The position numbers were made by a program, and so were the translations under genes. From Ruegeria pomeroyi (GTDB lineage: Bacteria > Pseudomonadota > Alphaproteobacteria > Rhodobacterales > Rhodobacteraceae), in assembly GCF_021405525.1 (NCBI RefSeq), contig NZ_JAGQAG010000001.1:744001-808000 (forward strand): a stretch of DNA of 64,000 bases, read 5' to 3'. The notes beneath the pieces are model-generated. The model searched no databases. It was not told the origin of the DNA and was given only the letters and a program-made list of their open reading frames with translations. Positions within the stretch are counted from its first letter, which is position 1. Each line of letters starts with the position of its first letter. This document shows positions 1-7,511 of the stretch, piece by piece.

Positions 1-2
1 TG

Positions 3-257
3 CGGCTGGAATTCGAGCAGACCAGTGCGTCGGAAAACTGGTTGATAGAGACCAACGCAACATTGCCGTTCGGTGCCGAAACTCGGGGGGTCGATGGGGT
101 GACGCCGCAGGGGCCGTTGGCCGCCTCGGACGGAGGCATTCGGTACCTGGCACCGTATGCGCAAGTACAGCAGGGGACTAGTCAGGATCAGCTGCGTTTG
201 CGTTGGAGTGAGCCGGTTTCGGGCACCGTGTTGGTGACAGTTCGCGCGGACAAGTAG
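3..257 (+). CDS. C-terminal end of an unidentified protein (5' partial)
   Basis: The reading frame is open from the left window edge to a TAG at 255-257, giving the last 84 residues of a protein whose start lies outside the window. The tail has no motif I recognise. It is rich in beta-prone and polar residues and ends VTVRADK, as in exported or cell-surface proteins. A strong hairpin with a T-rich tail follows 22 bases later, which supports this being a true gene end. No function is proposed. Confidence 0.6.
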   Translation, partial: RLEFEQTSASENWLIETNATLPFGAETRGVDGVTPQGPLAASDGGIRYLAPYAQVQQGTSQDQLRLRWSEPVSGTVLVTVRADK

Positions 258-278
258 ATCAGACAGACAGGGAATGAC

Positions 279-308
279 GGGGCCGCGATTGGCGGCCCCC
301 TTTCGTTT
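279..308 (+). terminator. Rho-independent terminator of the left-edge gene
   Basis: The arms GGGGCCGC (279-286) and GCGGCCCC (292-299) pair perfectly around a 5-nt loop and are followed by CTTTCGTTT. The structure lies just after the stop codon at 257. It also sits just beyond the end of the oppositely oriented gene ending at 307, so it may separate the two convergent units. Confidence 0.8.
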
Positions 309-972
309 AGAATTCGCGCCAAAGACTGAACTTGATGTTCAGCCCCCCAGGCAGATCGGATTTGTGTTCAAGGCCCAGTACCCATGTCTTGCCCTTTCCG
401 CCATCGATCAGGAGTGAGGGTGTAACAGTCCAGAAAAGCCGGTGGTCCAGGACATAAGAGGTTTCAACCTGCAACATCGGATCGATGCGCCTTGCGGTGG
501 ATAGTCCGACAGTTAGATCGAGCTTGTAGATATCTGTGCGGGTGCCGCGGCGCTGCTCCCAAGCGGTGTCGATGGCCAGCCAGCCGTCACCCCACGACGT
601 ATGCACCCCCTTTCCGTATGATAGGGTGAGCTTGTGCATCATCGCCCAGTCGCCCAACCAGTGGTGCGCACCCAAACCCAGTTCGGCGGCAAACCGCCCC
701 TTCGAGGCCTTGTCCCAGAGCGGATACCTTGCAAAGATGAGGGCGTGTCCGGTCAGGCCCGGTTGTTCGTTGATGTCGAGCCCGACTGTCAACCGTTCGG
801 CCATGCCCCATTCGGCATAAACCGCCGTCTTGTAGTCATAGATGCCCTGAAATCGGTACAGGGTGGCCGAAACAGACGTGAAACCATGCCCCTTTTCTCG
901 CAGCCACGCTCCTGCGGCTGCCGGTCCGGCGACGACGATGCAGAACCACAAGGCAAAGAGCACTTGTATCAT
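307..972 (-). CDS. Exported beta-barrel-like hypothetical protein
   Basis: 221 aa from the ATG at 972. I prefer this start over upstream alternatives because it opens directly on a hydrophobic signal sequence (residues 2-20, ending AAAGA). The remainder alternates polar and aromatic residues in short strands, has no cysteine cluster, and the chain ends in phenylalanine (WREF). A terminal aromatic residue is typical of outer-membrane beta-barrel proteins recognised by the BAM machinery. I infer an outer-membrane protein of unknown cargo. The gene is divergent from the ParA-type gene at 1111, with about 140 bases between them for both promoters. Confidence 0.6.
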   Translation of the reverse strand: MIQVLFALWFCIVVAGPAAAGAWLREKGHGFTSVSATLYRFQGIYDYKTAVYAEWGMAERLTVGLDINEQPGLTGHALIFARYPLWDKASKGRFAAELGLGAHHWLGDWAMMHKLTLSYGKGVHTSWGDGWLAIDTAWEQRRGTRTDIYKLDLTVGLSTARRIDPMLQVETSYVLDHRLFWTVTPSLLIDGGKGKTWVLGLEHKSDLPGGLNIKFSLWREF

Positions 973-1110
973 TGCGACCCCTCCGTCGCAAGCTTGGCGG
1001 AGCTTGGTTAACGAACCGTTAGTGCGGTTGTGCCGCAGGAAGGGCTGAATTTTGCCGTTGTGGGCTGGCTTGTCGGTGGTATGCTGCATTGCAGCATAGG
1101 GAATCGTCGC

Positions 1111-1740
1111 ATGGGACATGTCATTACGGTCGCACAGCAAAAGGGCGGGTCTGGCAAGACCACGCTGGCAGTGAACTTGGCCGTTGCCTTTGCCCGAGCA
1201 GGCAAGCGCGTGGCGCTGATGGACACCGACCCGCAAGGTTCTGCCGGGCGCTGGTTCATGGCGCGTCTTGAGGCGGGCGGCGATCCAGGGCTGGAATTCT
1301 CGACGGCCTCGGCTTGGGGCGTTAGCTATGAGGTGCGCAAGCTAGCCAAGGACCATGACATCGTCATCATCGACACCCCGCCCAAGGCCGATAGCGACCT
1401 GCGCCCGGCCCTGCGTGAGGCTGATCTGGTGCTGATCCCGGTGGCGACCTCGCATCTGGACCTCTGGGCGGTGGAAATGGTGCTCTATCTGGCTGAGCGT
1501 GAGGACAAGCCGGCGCTGATGGTGATGACCCGCAACCGCCCCGGTACCCGGCTGGCGCTGGATGTGGTGGCCAAGGCGCATGAACTGAACGCCGAGCTGG
1601 CGCAATCGGCGATGGCAAACCGCGTGACCTATGCCGAAACGCTTGGCTACGGTCGCGCTGCGCTGGAGGCCCCTAAGGGGCCCGCACATGCCGAAGTAAC
1701 TGGTTTGATGCGGGAAATCGAAACCGCGATGGGGTTATGA
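1111..1740 (+). CDS. ParA/MinD-type ATPase
   Basis: 209 aa. The deviant Walker A motif KGGSGKTT lies at residues 11-18 with the signature lysine before the glycines. It is followed by the A' motif MDTDPQGS near residue 40 and the Walker B motif IVIIDTPP near residue 93, so the full set of a ParA/MinD/SIMIBI-class ATPase is present. Such proteins dimerise on ATP and position cargo such as plasmids, chromosomes or protein clusters. No parB or parS-like partner is adjacent, so this is an orphan rather than the chromosome-partition ParA. The start at 1111 places the P-loop at the usual distance from the N-terminus; a longer in-frame extension upstream shows no conserved character. Confidence 0.85.
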   Translation: MGHVITVAQQKGGSGKTTLAVNLAVAFARAGKRVALMDTDPQGSAGRWFMARLEAGGDPGLEFSTASAWGVSYEVRKLAKDHDIVIIDTPPKADSDLRPALREADLVLIPVATSHLDLWAVEMVLYLAEREDKPALMVMTRNRPGTRLALDVVAKAHELNAELAQSAMANRVTYAETLGYGRAALEAPKGPAHAEVTGLMREIETAMGL

Positions 1741-1789
1741 GCGAGCGCAACCTGTGCTAGGCTGATCTTGCATTCGCAGGAGAAGCAAT

Positions 1790-2116
1790 ATGCCCAAGAT
1801 CGTCAAAGCCGCCCCTGTGCAGACCGTTATCACTACCTTTGAGATGACGCCCGGCACCTGTCAGGACCTGCTCGAGGCGCTGACCGAGGCCTATGCCGAT
1901 TTCATCTCTAAACAGCCCGGGTTCGTCGCGGCCGGTCTGCATGTGAACGATGCCCAAACCCGCATCGCCAACTATTCGCAATGGCAGCGGCGCGAGGATT
2001 TCCTTGCCATGCTGCGGACCCCCGAGATGCGCGAGCGCAACCGGCGCATCAACGAGATGTGTAAAAGTTTCGAACCGGTGATGTATGAGGTGGCCGAAAC
2101 CTTCGACAGCGACTGA
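1790..2116 (+). CDS. Antibiotic biosynthesis monooxygenase (ABM) domain protein
   Basis: 108 aa, about one ferredoxin-like ABM domain. The layout is typical: a first strand (QTVITTFEMTPG), a helix (DLLEALTEAYADFIS), then the PGFVAAGLHVN strand and the NYSQWQRREDF segment. The N-x-x-x-W motif is the most conserved part of the family. Members range from quinol monooxygenases to heme-degrading enzymes and many have no known substrate. A Shine-Dalgarno-like AGGAGAAG precedes the ATG. The gene lies 50 bases after the ParA-type gene and may share its transcript. Confidence 0.8.
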   Translation: MPKIVKAAPVQTVITTFEMTPGTCQDLLEALTEAYADFISKQPGFVAAGLHVNDAQTRIANYSQWQRREDFLAMLRTPEMRERNRRINEMCKSFEPVMYEVAETFDSD

Positions 2117-2124
2117 ACCGGGGT

Positions 2125-2138
2125 GTGATCTGGATCAA
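2125..2138 (+). promoter_or_regulatory. FNR/FnrL-like box upstream of uspA
   Basis: GTGAT-CTGG-ATCAA matches the FNR consensus TTGAT-N4-ATCAA at 9 of 10 positions. It is centred about 62 bases before the UspA start at 2194, a plausible activating position. Control by FnrL at low oxygen is inferred. Confidence 0.55.
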
Positions 2139-2193
2139 GGATTGCGCGCCGCCGACGGGGCATAGTCGCTGTACCCAAACGGAGGCGCGACAC

Positions 2194-2601
2194 ATGTATC
2201 ACAACATCCTTGTTCCGATCTCGTTCGATGCCGAACGCGATGTTTCCGGCCCGCTGAAGCTGGCACGGTTGCTAGCCACGCCTGAGGCACGAGTCACCCT
2301 GCTGCACGTGGTCGAACATATCCCTGCGTATGCGATCTCATATATGCCGACCGACTATCTGGCCGAGGCGCGCAAGGCGCTGAAGAAGGAGCTTGATGCG
2401 CTGGCTGCCCAATTGCCCAACGCCGCCGGCGTACTGATCGAGGGGCATTCGGGCCGTTCAATTCTGGATTGGGCCGAGGCGAACAATCCCGATCTGATCA
2501 TCATCTCTTCGCACCGCCCCGGCATGCAGGATCTGCTGCTGGGATCCACCGCGACACAGGTGGTGCGCCACGCGCAATGCGCGGTACATGTGGTGCGTTG
2601 A
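2194..2601 (+). CDS. Universal stress protein, UspA family
   Basis: 135 aa, one Usp domain. The chain opens with the usual NILVPISFD strand and ends with the nucleotide-binding style motif SSHRPG-MQDLLLGSTATQVV near residues 105-125, followed by the final VHVVR strand. Usp proteins are cytoplasmic dimers that bind ATP or AMP and help survival in growth arrest and low oxygen. The ATG at 2194 is chosen because GGAGG lies 8 bases upstream. An FNR-like box precedes it, suggesting induction at low oxygen. Confidence 0.9.
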   Translation: MYHNILVPISFDAERDVSGPLKLARLLATPEARVTLLHVVEHIPAYAISYMPTDYLAEARKALKKELDALAAQLPNAAGVLIEGHSGRSILDWAEANNPDLIIISSHRPGMQDLLLGSTATQVVRHAQCAVHVVR

Positions 2602-2665
2602 TCAGGCGGTTTATGTATCGAATTTCTCTTGTTCTGCGAGAGTAACTGGGTGATATATTCACCCA

Positions 2666-3244
2666 ATGATTGTCTCTCTCGCAGTTCTTGCCGGTTCCCT
2701 GCTTTTGTTGGGCTGGTCCTTGCTGACCTTTGGTCCGATCCTGACGCCGCTCATGTTGGCGGCGGCGCTGGGCGTTGTCGTCGGCGTGGTTCTGGTGCTG
2801 CGTCAGAGGCTACGCAGCGCGCCGGTCTGGATCGTGATCGACGGCTCCAACGTGCTTTACTGGCGGGACGAGACCCCCAGCCTGCACACGGTGCGGCAAT
2901 GTGTCGAAGGGTTGGTGCGCAATGGCTGGACCCCGCTTTTGTGGTTCGATGCCAATGTGGGGTACCTTGTCGGATCACAATATATGGGGCCGCACGAATT
3001 GTCGCGGGCGCTGCGCTATCCGGCCTCTTTGATCAATGTGGCGCCCAAGGGGACGCCTGCGGATCCGCTGCTGATCGAGCAGGCCGGTGATCTGGGCGCC
3101 CGGATCGTGACCAACGATCGGTTCCGCGATTGGGTCGAAACCTATCCGCAGGTCGCCGACCCTGACCTGTTCCTGCGTGGCAGCGCCTCGGGAGAGGGTG
3201 TGTCGCTGCGTTTCGCCGAGGAGCCTGCGCGCAAGCGGGCCTAG
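2666..3244 (+). CDS. Membrane-anchored NYN-domain (PIN-like) ribonuclease
   Basis: 192 aa. Two hydrophobic helices (residues about 2-20 and 26-46) precede a soluble domain beginning WIVIDGSNVLYW, the first acidic motif of NYN/PIN-like nucleases. A later segment, DPLLIEQAGDLGARIVTNDRFRDW, carries the second acidic cluster and is typical of the Zc3h12a-like branch; I quote only its span here as residues about 132-156. The family cleaves RNA with metal bound by such aspartates. The membrane anchor implies action at the inner face of the membrane. The end overlaps the convergent gene's stop codon by 4 bases. The RNA target is unknown. Confidence 0.75.
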   Translation: MIVSLAVLAGSLLLLGWSLLTFGPILTPLMLAAALGVVVGVVLVLRQRLRSAPVWIVIDGSNVLYWRDETPSLHTVRQCVEGLVRNGWTPLLWFDANVGYLVGSQYMGPHELSRALRYPASLINVAPKGTPADPLLIEQAGDLGARIVTNDRFRDWVETYPQVADPDLFLRGSASGEGVSLRFAEEPARKRA

Positions 3245-3723
3245 GCCGCGAGGTCTTTGGCGCTCAGCCGCACCGCTCTGCCGAAACCCGCGTTCAGCAG
3301 GCCATCGGTGACGACGAAACGGACAAAGCGGAAATCACCGAAATCGGCATAAAGCCCCGCTTTGGGTCTCAGGGCCAGATAGCGGGCCCGCAAGGTATCG
3401 TGCTCGGATGTGCCGCGTAAGACCTGTCGCGCGGTGCAATGCAGGGTCAGGCGTGGATGGGTCAGCGGGTCACCCTTGCCGTCCGGCTCTCCGATCAGCA
3501 GGGCACAAGCCGGGGTCGTCTCCAAAGCGGCGGTATGGGCGGCAAGAGATGAAATCAGCGAGATGGGCATGCCTTGCGCATCGGTGGCCAGCGCGATGCG
3601 GCTGATCGAAGGGGTCAGGCTACCCGGTTTCAGCACCGCCAGCGCGGCGTGCCGCGCGGTGTCGATCAGGGCGCGGGCCTGGGCACGGGTTTCGGCATCT
3701 GCTGCCTGATAAGGGTCGGTCAT
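3241..3723 (-). CDS. HugZ-like / pyridoxamine 5'-phosphate oxidase-fold protein
   Basis: 160 aa with the split-barrel flavin-binding fold. The TARHAALAVL strand, the SRIALATDAQGMPISLISSLAAHTAAL segment (about residues 40-68) and the late FGDFRFVRFVVTDGLLNAGFGRA strand are typical of the HugZ/HutZ branch of the pyridoxamine 5'-phosphate oxidase superfamily. HugZ members degrade heme; many alphaproteobacterial relatives are uncharacterised. No heme uptake genes are adjacent, so heme degradation is only one option. It starts 10 bases after the formate/nitrite transporter gene stop and is probably cotranscribed with it. Confidence 0.75.
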   Translation of the reverse strand: MTDPYQAADAETRAQARALIDTARHAALAVLKPGSLTPSISRIALATDAQGMPISLISSLAAHTAALETTPACALLIGEPDGKGDPLTHPRLTLHCTARQVLRGTSEHDTLRARYLALRPKAGLYADFGDFRFVRFVVTDGLLNAGFGRAVRLSAKDLAA

Positions 3724-3732
3724 GGCCGGGGG

Positions 3733-4512
3733 CTATCGCAGATAGGCAAAGCGATAGGCCAGCGCCACGCCGCCCGCCCCGCCGAGGATATTGCCCAGTG
3801 TGACCCAGAGCAGGTTCGACAGCGCCGCGCCGAATGTCACCTCAGCCCCGGCCAGCATGCCCTGCGGGATCAGGTACATATTGGCCACCGAGTGTTCCAG
3901 CCCCAGCATGACGAACCCCGAGATCGGCCAGAGGATGGCCAGAATCTTGCCCGCCGCCGTGCGCGCGGCAAAGGTCAGCCAGACCGCGAGGCAGACCAGC
4001 GCATTGCAGAGCACCCCGCGCATGAAGGCCGCGCCGGGTTCCAGTGCCGCCTTGCCGCGCGCGATGGTCTGGGCGGTCTCGCCCATCGGCCCGTCCAGCA
4101 GGCCGGAAAGGCCAAAGGCCAGCGCCAGCCCGACCGCGCCCAGCAGATTACCCAGATAGACCAGGCCCCAGTTGCGCAACAGGGCGGACAGAGCGATCCG
4201 CCGGTCCACCGCTGCCATCACCATCAGCGCATTGCCGGTGAACAGCTCGGCGCCGCCAACGATGACCAGGATCAGCCCCAGCGAGAACACCACCCCGCCC
4301 AGGAATCGCGCCGGGCCTAAGCCCGCATCCGCGCCGGTCATCACCATCGTATAGGCCGCGCCGCCAAAGCCGATGAAGGCGCCTGCCAGCACCGCAAGCG
4401 TCAGGGTCTGGGCAGCGCCAAGCCCGGCCTTGGCCACGCCTGCATTTTCCACCAGGCGGGCAATTTCGGCGGGTTTATAGGCATCTAGCCCGGTGGGGTT
4501 GGTATCGCTCAT
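3733..4512 (-). CDS. Formate/nitrite transporter (FNT) family channel
   Basis: 259 aa, the usual FNT length, with six predicted membrane helices. The family's central motif is visible as the GAELFTGNAL segment in the middle third, and the late SVANMYLIP segment matches the FNT pattern around the fifth helix. FNT proteins are pentameric channels for small anions such as formate, nitrite, lactate or hydrosulfide. A perfect FNR box lies at 4548-4561, immediately upstream, so control by oxygen is likely. The substrate cannot be read from the sequence; formate and nitrite are the main candidates. Confidence 0.88.
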   Translation of the reverse strand: MSDTNPTGLDAYKPAEIARLVENAGVAKAGLGAAQTLTLAVLAGAFIGFGGAAYTMVMTGADAGLGPARFLGGVVFSLGLILVIVGGAELFTGNALMVMAAVDRRIALSALLRNWGLVYLGNLLGAVGLALAFGLSGLLDGPMGETAQTIARGKAALEPGAAFMRGVLCNALVCLAVWLTFAARTAAGKILAILWPISGFVMLGLEHSVANMYLIPQGMLAGAEVTFGAALSNLLWVTLGNILGGAGGVALAYRFAYLR

Positions 4513-4547
4513 GTAGGCACCCTAGCCATGGTTGCGCTGCCTGTACA

Positions 4548-4561
4548 TTGATGCCGATCAA
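4548..4561 (-). promoter_or_regulatory. Perfect FNR/FnrL box before the FNT gene
   Basis: TTGAT-GCCG-ATCAA is a 10 of 10 match to TTGAT-N4-ATCAA, centred about 42 bases before the FNT start codon at 4512. It lies in the short gap between phnF (ending at 4570) and the FNT gene, so it most likely serves the FNT gene. Because it is so close to the start codon, either the 5' leader is very short or the site represses. Confidence 0.75.
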
Positions 4562-4569
4562 AGGGCGGC

Positions 4570-5280
4570 TCAGTCCTCGCCCACGGTCAGCGTCACCCGG
4601 TCACCGGCAAACCAGGTGCGACCGTATTCCACAGGCTGCCCGTCGGGATCGACATTGATCCCTGTCGAGAACATCAGCGGCGCCCCCTCGTTCAAACGCA
4701 GGTGCAGCGCCTGGGTGGCGTTGGCGGGCCTGGCGGTCAGACGGGTCGAGATCCGGGTGAAATCCGCGACCCCCAGCCGTTGCAGGGCGGCGGTGACCGA
4801 GCGCGTTTCGGTCAACACCTCGGGCAGGCCCGGAAAGCGGGCGGCAGGAAACACGCTCTGGAACACGGCGATGGGCTGGCCATCGGCCAGTGACAACCCG
4901 TCATAGACATGCACGCGCGCGCCGTCGGGCAGGTTCAGCGCCTCGGCCTCGGCCGCATCGGCGGCACGGGTCAGCAGGGTCAGGATACGTTTGCCCGGAA
5001 TGCGGCCCCCGGCGGCGATATTCTTGTGAAACCGCACCCGCTTGCCGATGGCGTAGTCGGTGGGCCGGGCGGCGACAAAGACACCCGCGCCGCGCCTCGC
5101 ATGCACCAGCCCCTGATCGGCCAGATCGGCCAGCGCCCGGCGCACCGTGTGCCGGTTGACGCCATGTGTCGCGGCCAGCTGCGCCTCGGTCGGCAGCTGG
5201 TCGCCTTCGCCATAGCGGCATTCGGCGATGTCTTCGGTCAGGCTCAGCGCGATGGTCTTCCAGACGGGGATGCGGCTCAT
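4570..5280 (-). CDS. phnF: PhnF, GntR/HutC-family regulator of phosphonate metabolism
   Basis: 236 aa. The N-terminal winged helix-turn-helix (residues about 5-70) contains GDQLPTEAQLAATHGVNRHTVRRAL, a standard GntR pattern whose exact span is residues 26-50. The C-terminal two-thirds is a UTRA ligand-binding domain (HutC subfamily), ending YGRTWFAGDRVTL. It is divergent from phnG, the normal place for phnF. PhnF proteins repress phn genes and are relieved by a phosphonate- or phosphate-related signal. Half-sites TTGTCTA and TAGACAA in the intergenic region are candidate operators. Confidence 0.92.
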   Translation of the reverse strand: MSRIPVWKTIALSLTEDIAECRYGEGDQLPTEAQLAATHGVNRHTVRRALADLADQGLVHARRGAGVFVAARPTDYAIGKRVRFHKNIAAGGRIPGKRILTLLTRAADAAEAEALNLPDGARVHVYDGLSLADGQPIAVFQSVFPAARFPGLPEVLTETRSVTAALQRLGVADFTRISTRLTARPANATQALHLRLNEGAPLMFSTGINVDPDGQPVEYGRTWFAGDRVTLTVGED

Positions 5281-5336
5281 GTCATCAAAACTTCATCGTT
5301 GGGTGGATTGCGGGATGGGCGGTGACCCGCTAATAT

Positions 5337-5365
5337 TTGTCTAGTTGTATAGGAAATGTAGACAA
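5337..5365 (+). promoter_or_regulatory. Candidate PhnF operator before phnG
   Basis: TTGTCTA (5337-5343) and its exact inverse TAGACAA (5359-5365) are separated by 15 bases. Inside lies a second near-copy, so TTGTCTAG and TTGTATAG form a head-to-tail pair at 5337-5352. HutC-subfamily regulators typically recognise GT-N-TA-N-AC. The site sits 19-47 bases before the phnG start, where repressor binding would block transcription. Confidence 0.5.
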
Positions 5366-5383
5366 CCGGGCCAAGGGGTTTTC

Positions 5384-5839
5384 ATGGCGGATCAAGAAAA
5401 GGACACGGCGGCGCGGCAGGGCTGGATGGGCCTTCTGGCCCGCGCGCCCGAGGCAGCGCTGATGGCGCTCTGGGACCGGGTCGAGGAGCGCCCCGCCTAT
5501 GACTGGTTACGCCCGCCCGAGACCGGTGGCGTGATGGTGCGGGGTCGCGCCGGTGGTACCGGCGCCCCCTTCAACCTGGGCGAGATGACCGTAACCCGCT
5601 GCGCGCTGGCGCTGAGCGATGGCACGGTGGGTCATGCCTATGTACAGGGCCGCTCGCGGGCCAAGGCCGAGGCGGCGGCGCTGATCGACGCGCTGATGCA
5701 GACCAAGGCCGCCGACCGGATCCGCGCACGCGTGCTGAACCCATTGGCCGCGCAGATGGCCGAGCGCGCCGAATCCCGCGCCGCCCGGGCCGCCGCCACC
5801 AAGGTCGAATTCTTCACGCTGGTCAGGGGAGAGGATTGA
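5384..5839 (+). CDS. phnG: PhnG, C-P lyase core complex subunit
   Basis: 151 aa from the ATG at 5384. The conserved PhnG stretch V-R-G-R-A-G-G-T-G-A-P-F-N-L-G-E followed by TVTRCALALSDG lies in the middle, and the C-terminal half is the helical VQGRSRAKAEAAALIDAL segment. PhnG, H, I and J form the carbon-phosphorus lyase core; PhnG/I/H and L attach ATP ribose to methylphosphonate-type substrates before PhnJ breaks the C-P bond. It is the first gene of the operon. Its TGA overlaps the phnH ATG in a TGATG junction, so phnH translation is probably coupled. Confidence 0.95.
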   Translation: MADQEKDTAARQGWMGLLARAPEAALMALWDRVEERPAYDWLRPPETGGVMVRGRAGGTGAPFNLGEMTVTRCALALSDGTVGHAYVQGRSRAKAEAAALIDALMQTKAADRIRARVLNPLAAQMAERAESRAARAAATKVEFFTLVRGED

Positions 5840-6414
5840 TGGACGGATCGAGCCTTTATGCCGGTGGCTTTCGCGACGCGCCTGTTGATGCGGCGCATGC
5901 CTTTCGCGCCGCGATGACTGCCATGGCGCGGCCGGGGGACATTCGCAGGATCGCAGGCGCCGCGCCGCCCGCGCCCCTTTCGGTTGCGGCGGGCACGCTG
6001 TTGCTGACGCTCTGCGACCCGGAAACGCGGGTGCATCTGGGTGGGGAGGCGGACAGCGACGCGGTGCGCCAATGGCTGAGCTTTCACACCGGCGCGCCAC
6101 TGGTCGATGCGGCAGAGGCCGATTTCGCTCTGGGCAGCTGGGCCGACCTGATGCCGCTGTCGCGCTACAGGATCGGCACGCCGGAATATCCCGACCGCTC
6201 GGCCACGCTGATCGTCGAATGCGAAACACTGGAGAACAGCGGCGCGGTGCTCAGTGGCCCGGGAATCCGCGACACCGCCTGCCTGTTGTTGCCGGATGTG
6301 GACGCGTTGCAGGGCAACGCGATTCTCTACCCGCTGGGTTGCGATTTCTTCTTCACCTGCGGCGACCGGGTTGCGGCCCTGCCGCGCAGCACCACCATTC
6401 GCGTGGAGGGCTAG
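5839..6414 (+). CDS. phnH: PhnH, C-P lyase core complex subunit
   Basis: 191 aa from the ATG at 5839, preceded by GGGGAGAGG; an in-frame TTG one codon earlier is less likely. The N-terminal YAGGFRDAPVDAAHAFRAAM segment and the later DTACLLLPDVDAL and FPLGCD-like (YPLGCDFFF) segments match PhnH. In the complex PhnH pairs with PhnG/I/J. The reading frame starts one base inside the phnG stop codon, and phnI starts 3 bases after the PhnH stop, so all three are translated as a tight block. Confidence 0.95.
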   Translation: MDGSSLYAGGFRDAPVDAAHAFRAAMTAMARPGDIRRIAGAAPPAPLSVAAGTLLLTLCDPETRVHLGGEADSDAVRQWLSFHTGAPLVDAAEADFALGSWADLMPLSRYRIGTPEYPDRSATLIVECETLENSGAVLSGPGIRDTACLLLPDVDALQGNAILYPLGCDFFFTCGDRVAALPRSTTIRVEG

Positions 6415-6417
6415 GCC

Positions 6418-7509
6418 ATGTATGTTGCCGTCAAAGGGGGCGAGCGCGCCATCGAAAACGCCCATGCCTGGCTGGCCGAGGAGCGGCGGGGCGATACGTC
6501 GGTCGACGAACTCTCCCTTGCCCAGATCCGCGAACAATTGAGCCTCGCGGTCAACCGGGTGATGGCCGAGGGCTCGCTCTATGATCCTGACCTGGCCGCG
6601 CTGGCGATCAAGCAGGCGCGCGGCGATCTGATCGAGGCGATCTTTCTGATCCGCGCCTATCGCACCACCCTGCCGCGCTTTGGTGCAAGCGGCGCGGTCG
6701 ATACCGGCGCGATGGGCTGCGACCGCCGTATCTCGGCCACGTTCAAGGACGCGCCGGGCGGGCAGGTGCTGGGGCCGACCTTCGACTACACCCACCGCCT
6801 CTTGGATTTCAAACTGGCCGCCGAGGGCGCGGTGCCGCCAGCGCCAAGCGCCCCCCCGCGCCGCGAACCCACGCCGCATATCACCGAGTTCCTGGGGCAG
6901 GAGGGGCTGATCCAGCGCGAACCCGAGAGCGACGCCGCGCCGCGCGACCTGACCCGCGAACCGCTGGAGTTTCCCGCTGACCGCGCCCTGCGCCTGCAAT
7001 CTCTCGCGCGCGGGGACGAGGGGTTTGTGCTGGGGATGGCCTATTCCACCCAGCGCGGATACGCCCGCAACCACGCCTTTGTCGGCGAGTTGCGCATCGG
7101 GCGGGTCATGGTCGAGATGGAGGTTCCCGAACTGGGCTTCGCCATCGAGATCGGCGAGGTCGAACTGACCGAATGCGAGACGGTGAACCAGTTCAAGGGG
7201 TCCAAGACCGAACCGCCGCAATTCACCCGGGGCTATGGGCTGGTGTTCGGCCAGTCCGAGCGCAAGGCAATCTCCATGGCGCTGGTCGACCGCGCCCTGA
7301 GGTGGAAGGAGCTGGGCGAGGATAATCTGGGCGCGCCGGCGCAGGACGAGGAATTTGTGCTCAGCCATTGCGACAATATCCAGGCCACCGGGTTCCTGGA
7401 GCATATCAAGCTACCGCACTACGTCGATTTCCAATCGGAACTGGAACTTGTCCGCAAGCTGCGCCGCGAGGCGGAAGAGCGGATCGCGCATCGGGAGGCG
7501 GCGGAATGA
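6418..7509 (+). CDS. phnI: PhnI, C-P lyase nucleosidase/core subunit
   Basis: 363 aa, the normal length. The start MYVAVKGGERAIENAHAWL is the hallmark N-terminus of PhnI, and the central YSTQRGYARNHAFVGELRIG and late LSHCDNIQATGFLEHIKLPHYVDF regions (given here only as markers, near residues 205-225 and 315-340) are family-specific. PhnI with G, H and L catalyses exchange of adenine of ATP for the phosphonate, forming the ribose 1-phosphonate 5-triphosphate intermediate. An unusual feature follows: 2 bases after its stop ends an oppositely oriented small gene. Confidence 0.95.
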   Translation: MYVAVKGGERAIENAHAWLAEERRGDTSVDELSLAQIREQLSLAVNRVMAEGSLYDPDLAALAIKQARGDLIEAIFLIRAYRTTLPRFGASGAVDTGAMGCDRRISATFKDAPGGQVLGPTFDYTHRLLDFKLAAEGAVPPAPSAPPRREPTPHITEFLGQEGLIQREPESDAAPRDLTREPLEFPADRALRLQSLARGDEGFVLGMAYSTQRGYARNHAFVGELRIGRVMVEMEVPELGFAIEIGEVELTECETVNQFKGSKTEPPQFTRGYGLVFGQSERKAISMALVDRALRWKELGEDNLGAPAQDEEFVLSHCDNIQATGFLEHIKLPHYVDFQSELELVRKLRREAEERIAHREAAE

Positions 7510-7511
7510 TC

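Noticed and set aside
1111-1740. ParA-type gene as evidence of a plasmid or chromosomal partition locus
   Set aside because: No parB or parS-like repeat or replication gene is adjacent. It is better described as an orphan ParA/MinD-type ATPase.
5638-7404. 588-codon open frame on the minus strand across phnG, phnH and phnI
   Set aside because: It spans three well-defined phn genes in antisense and has no motif or ribosome site.
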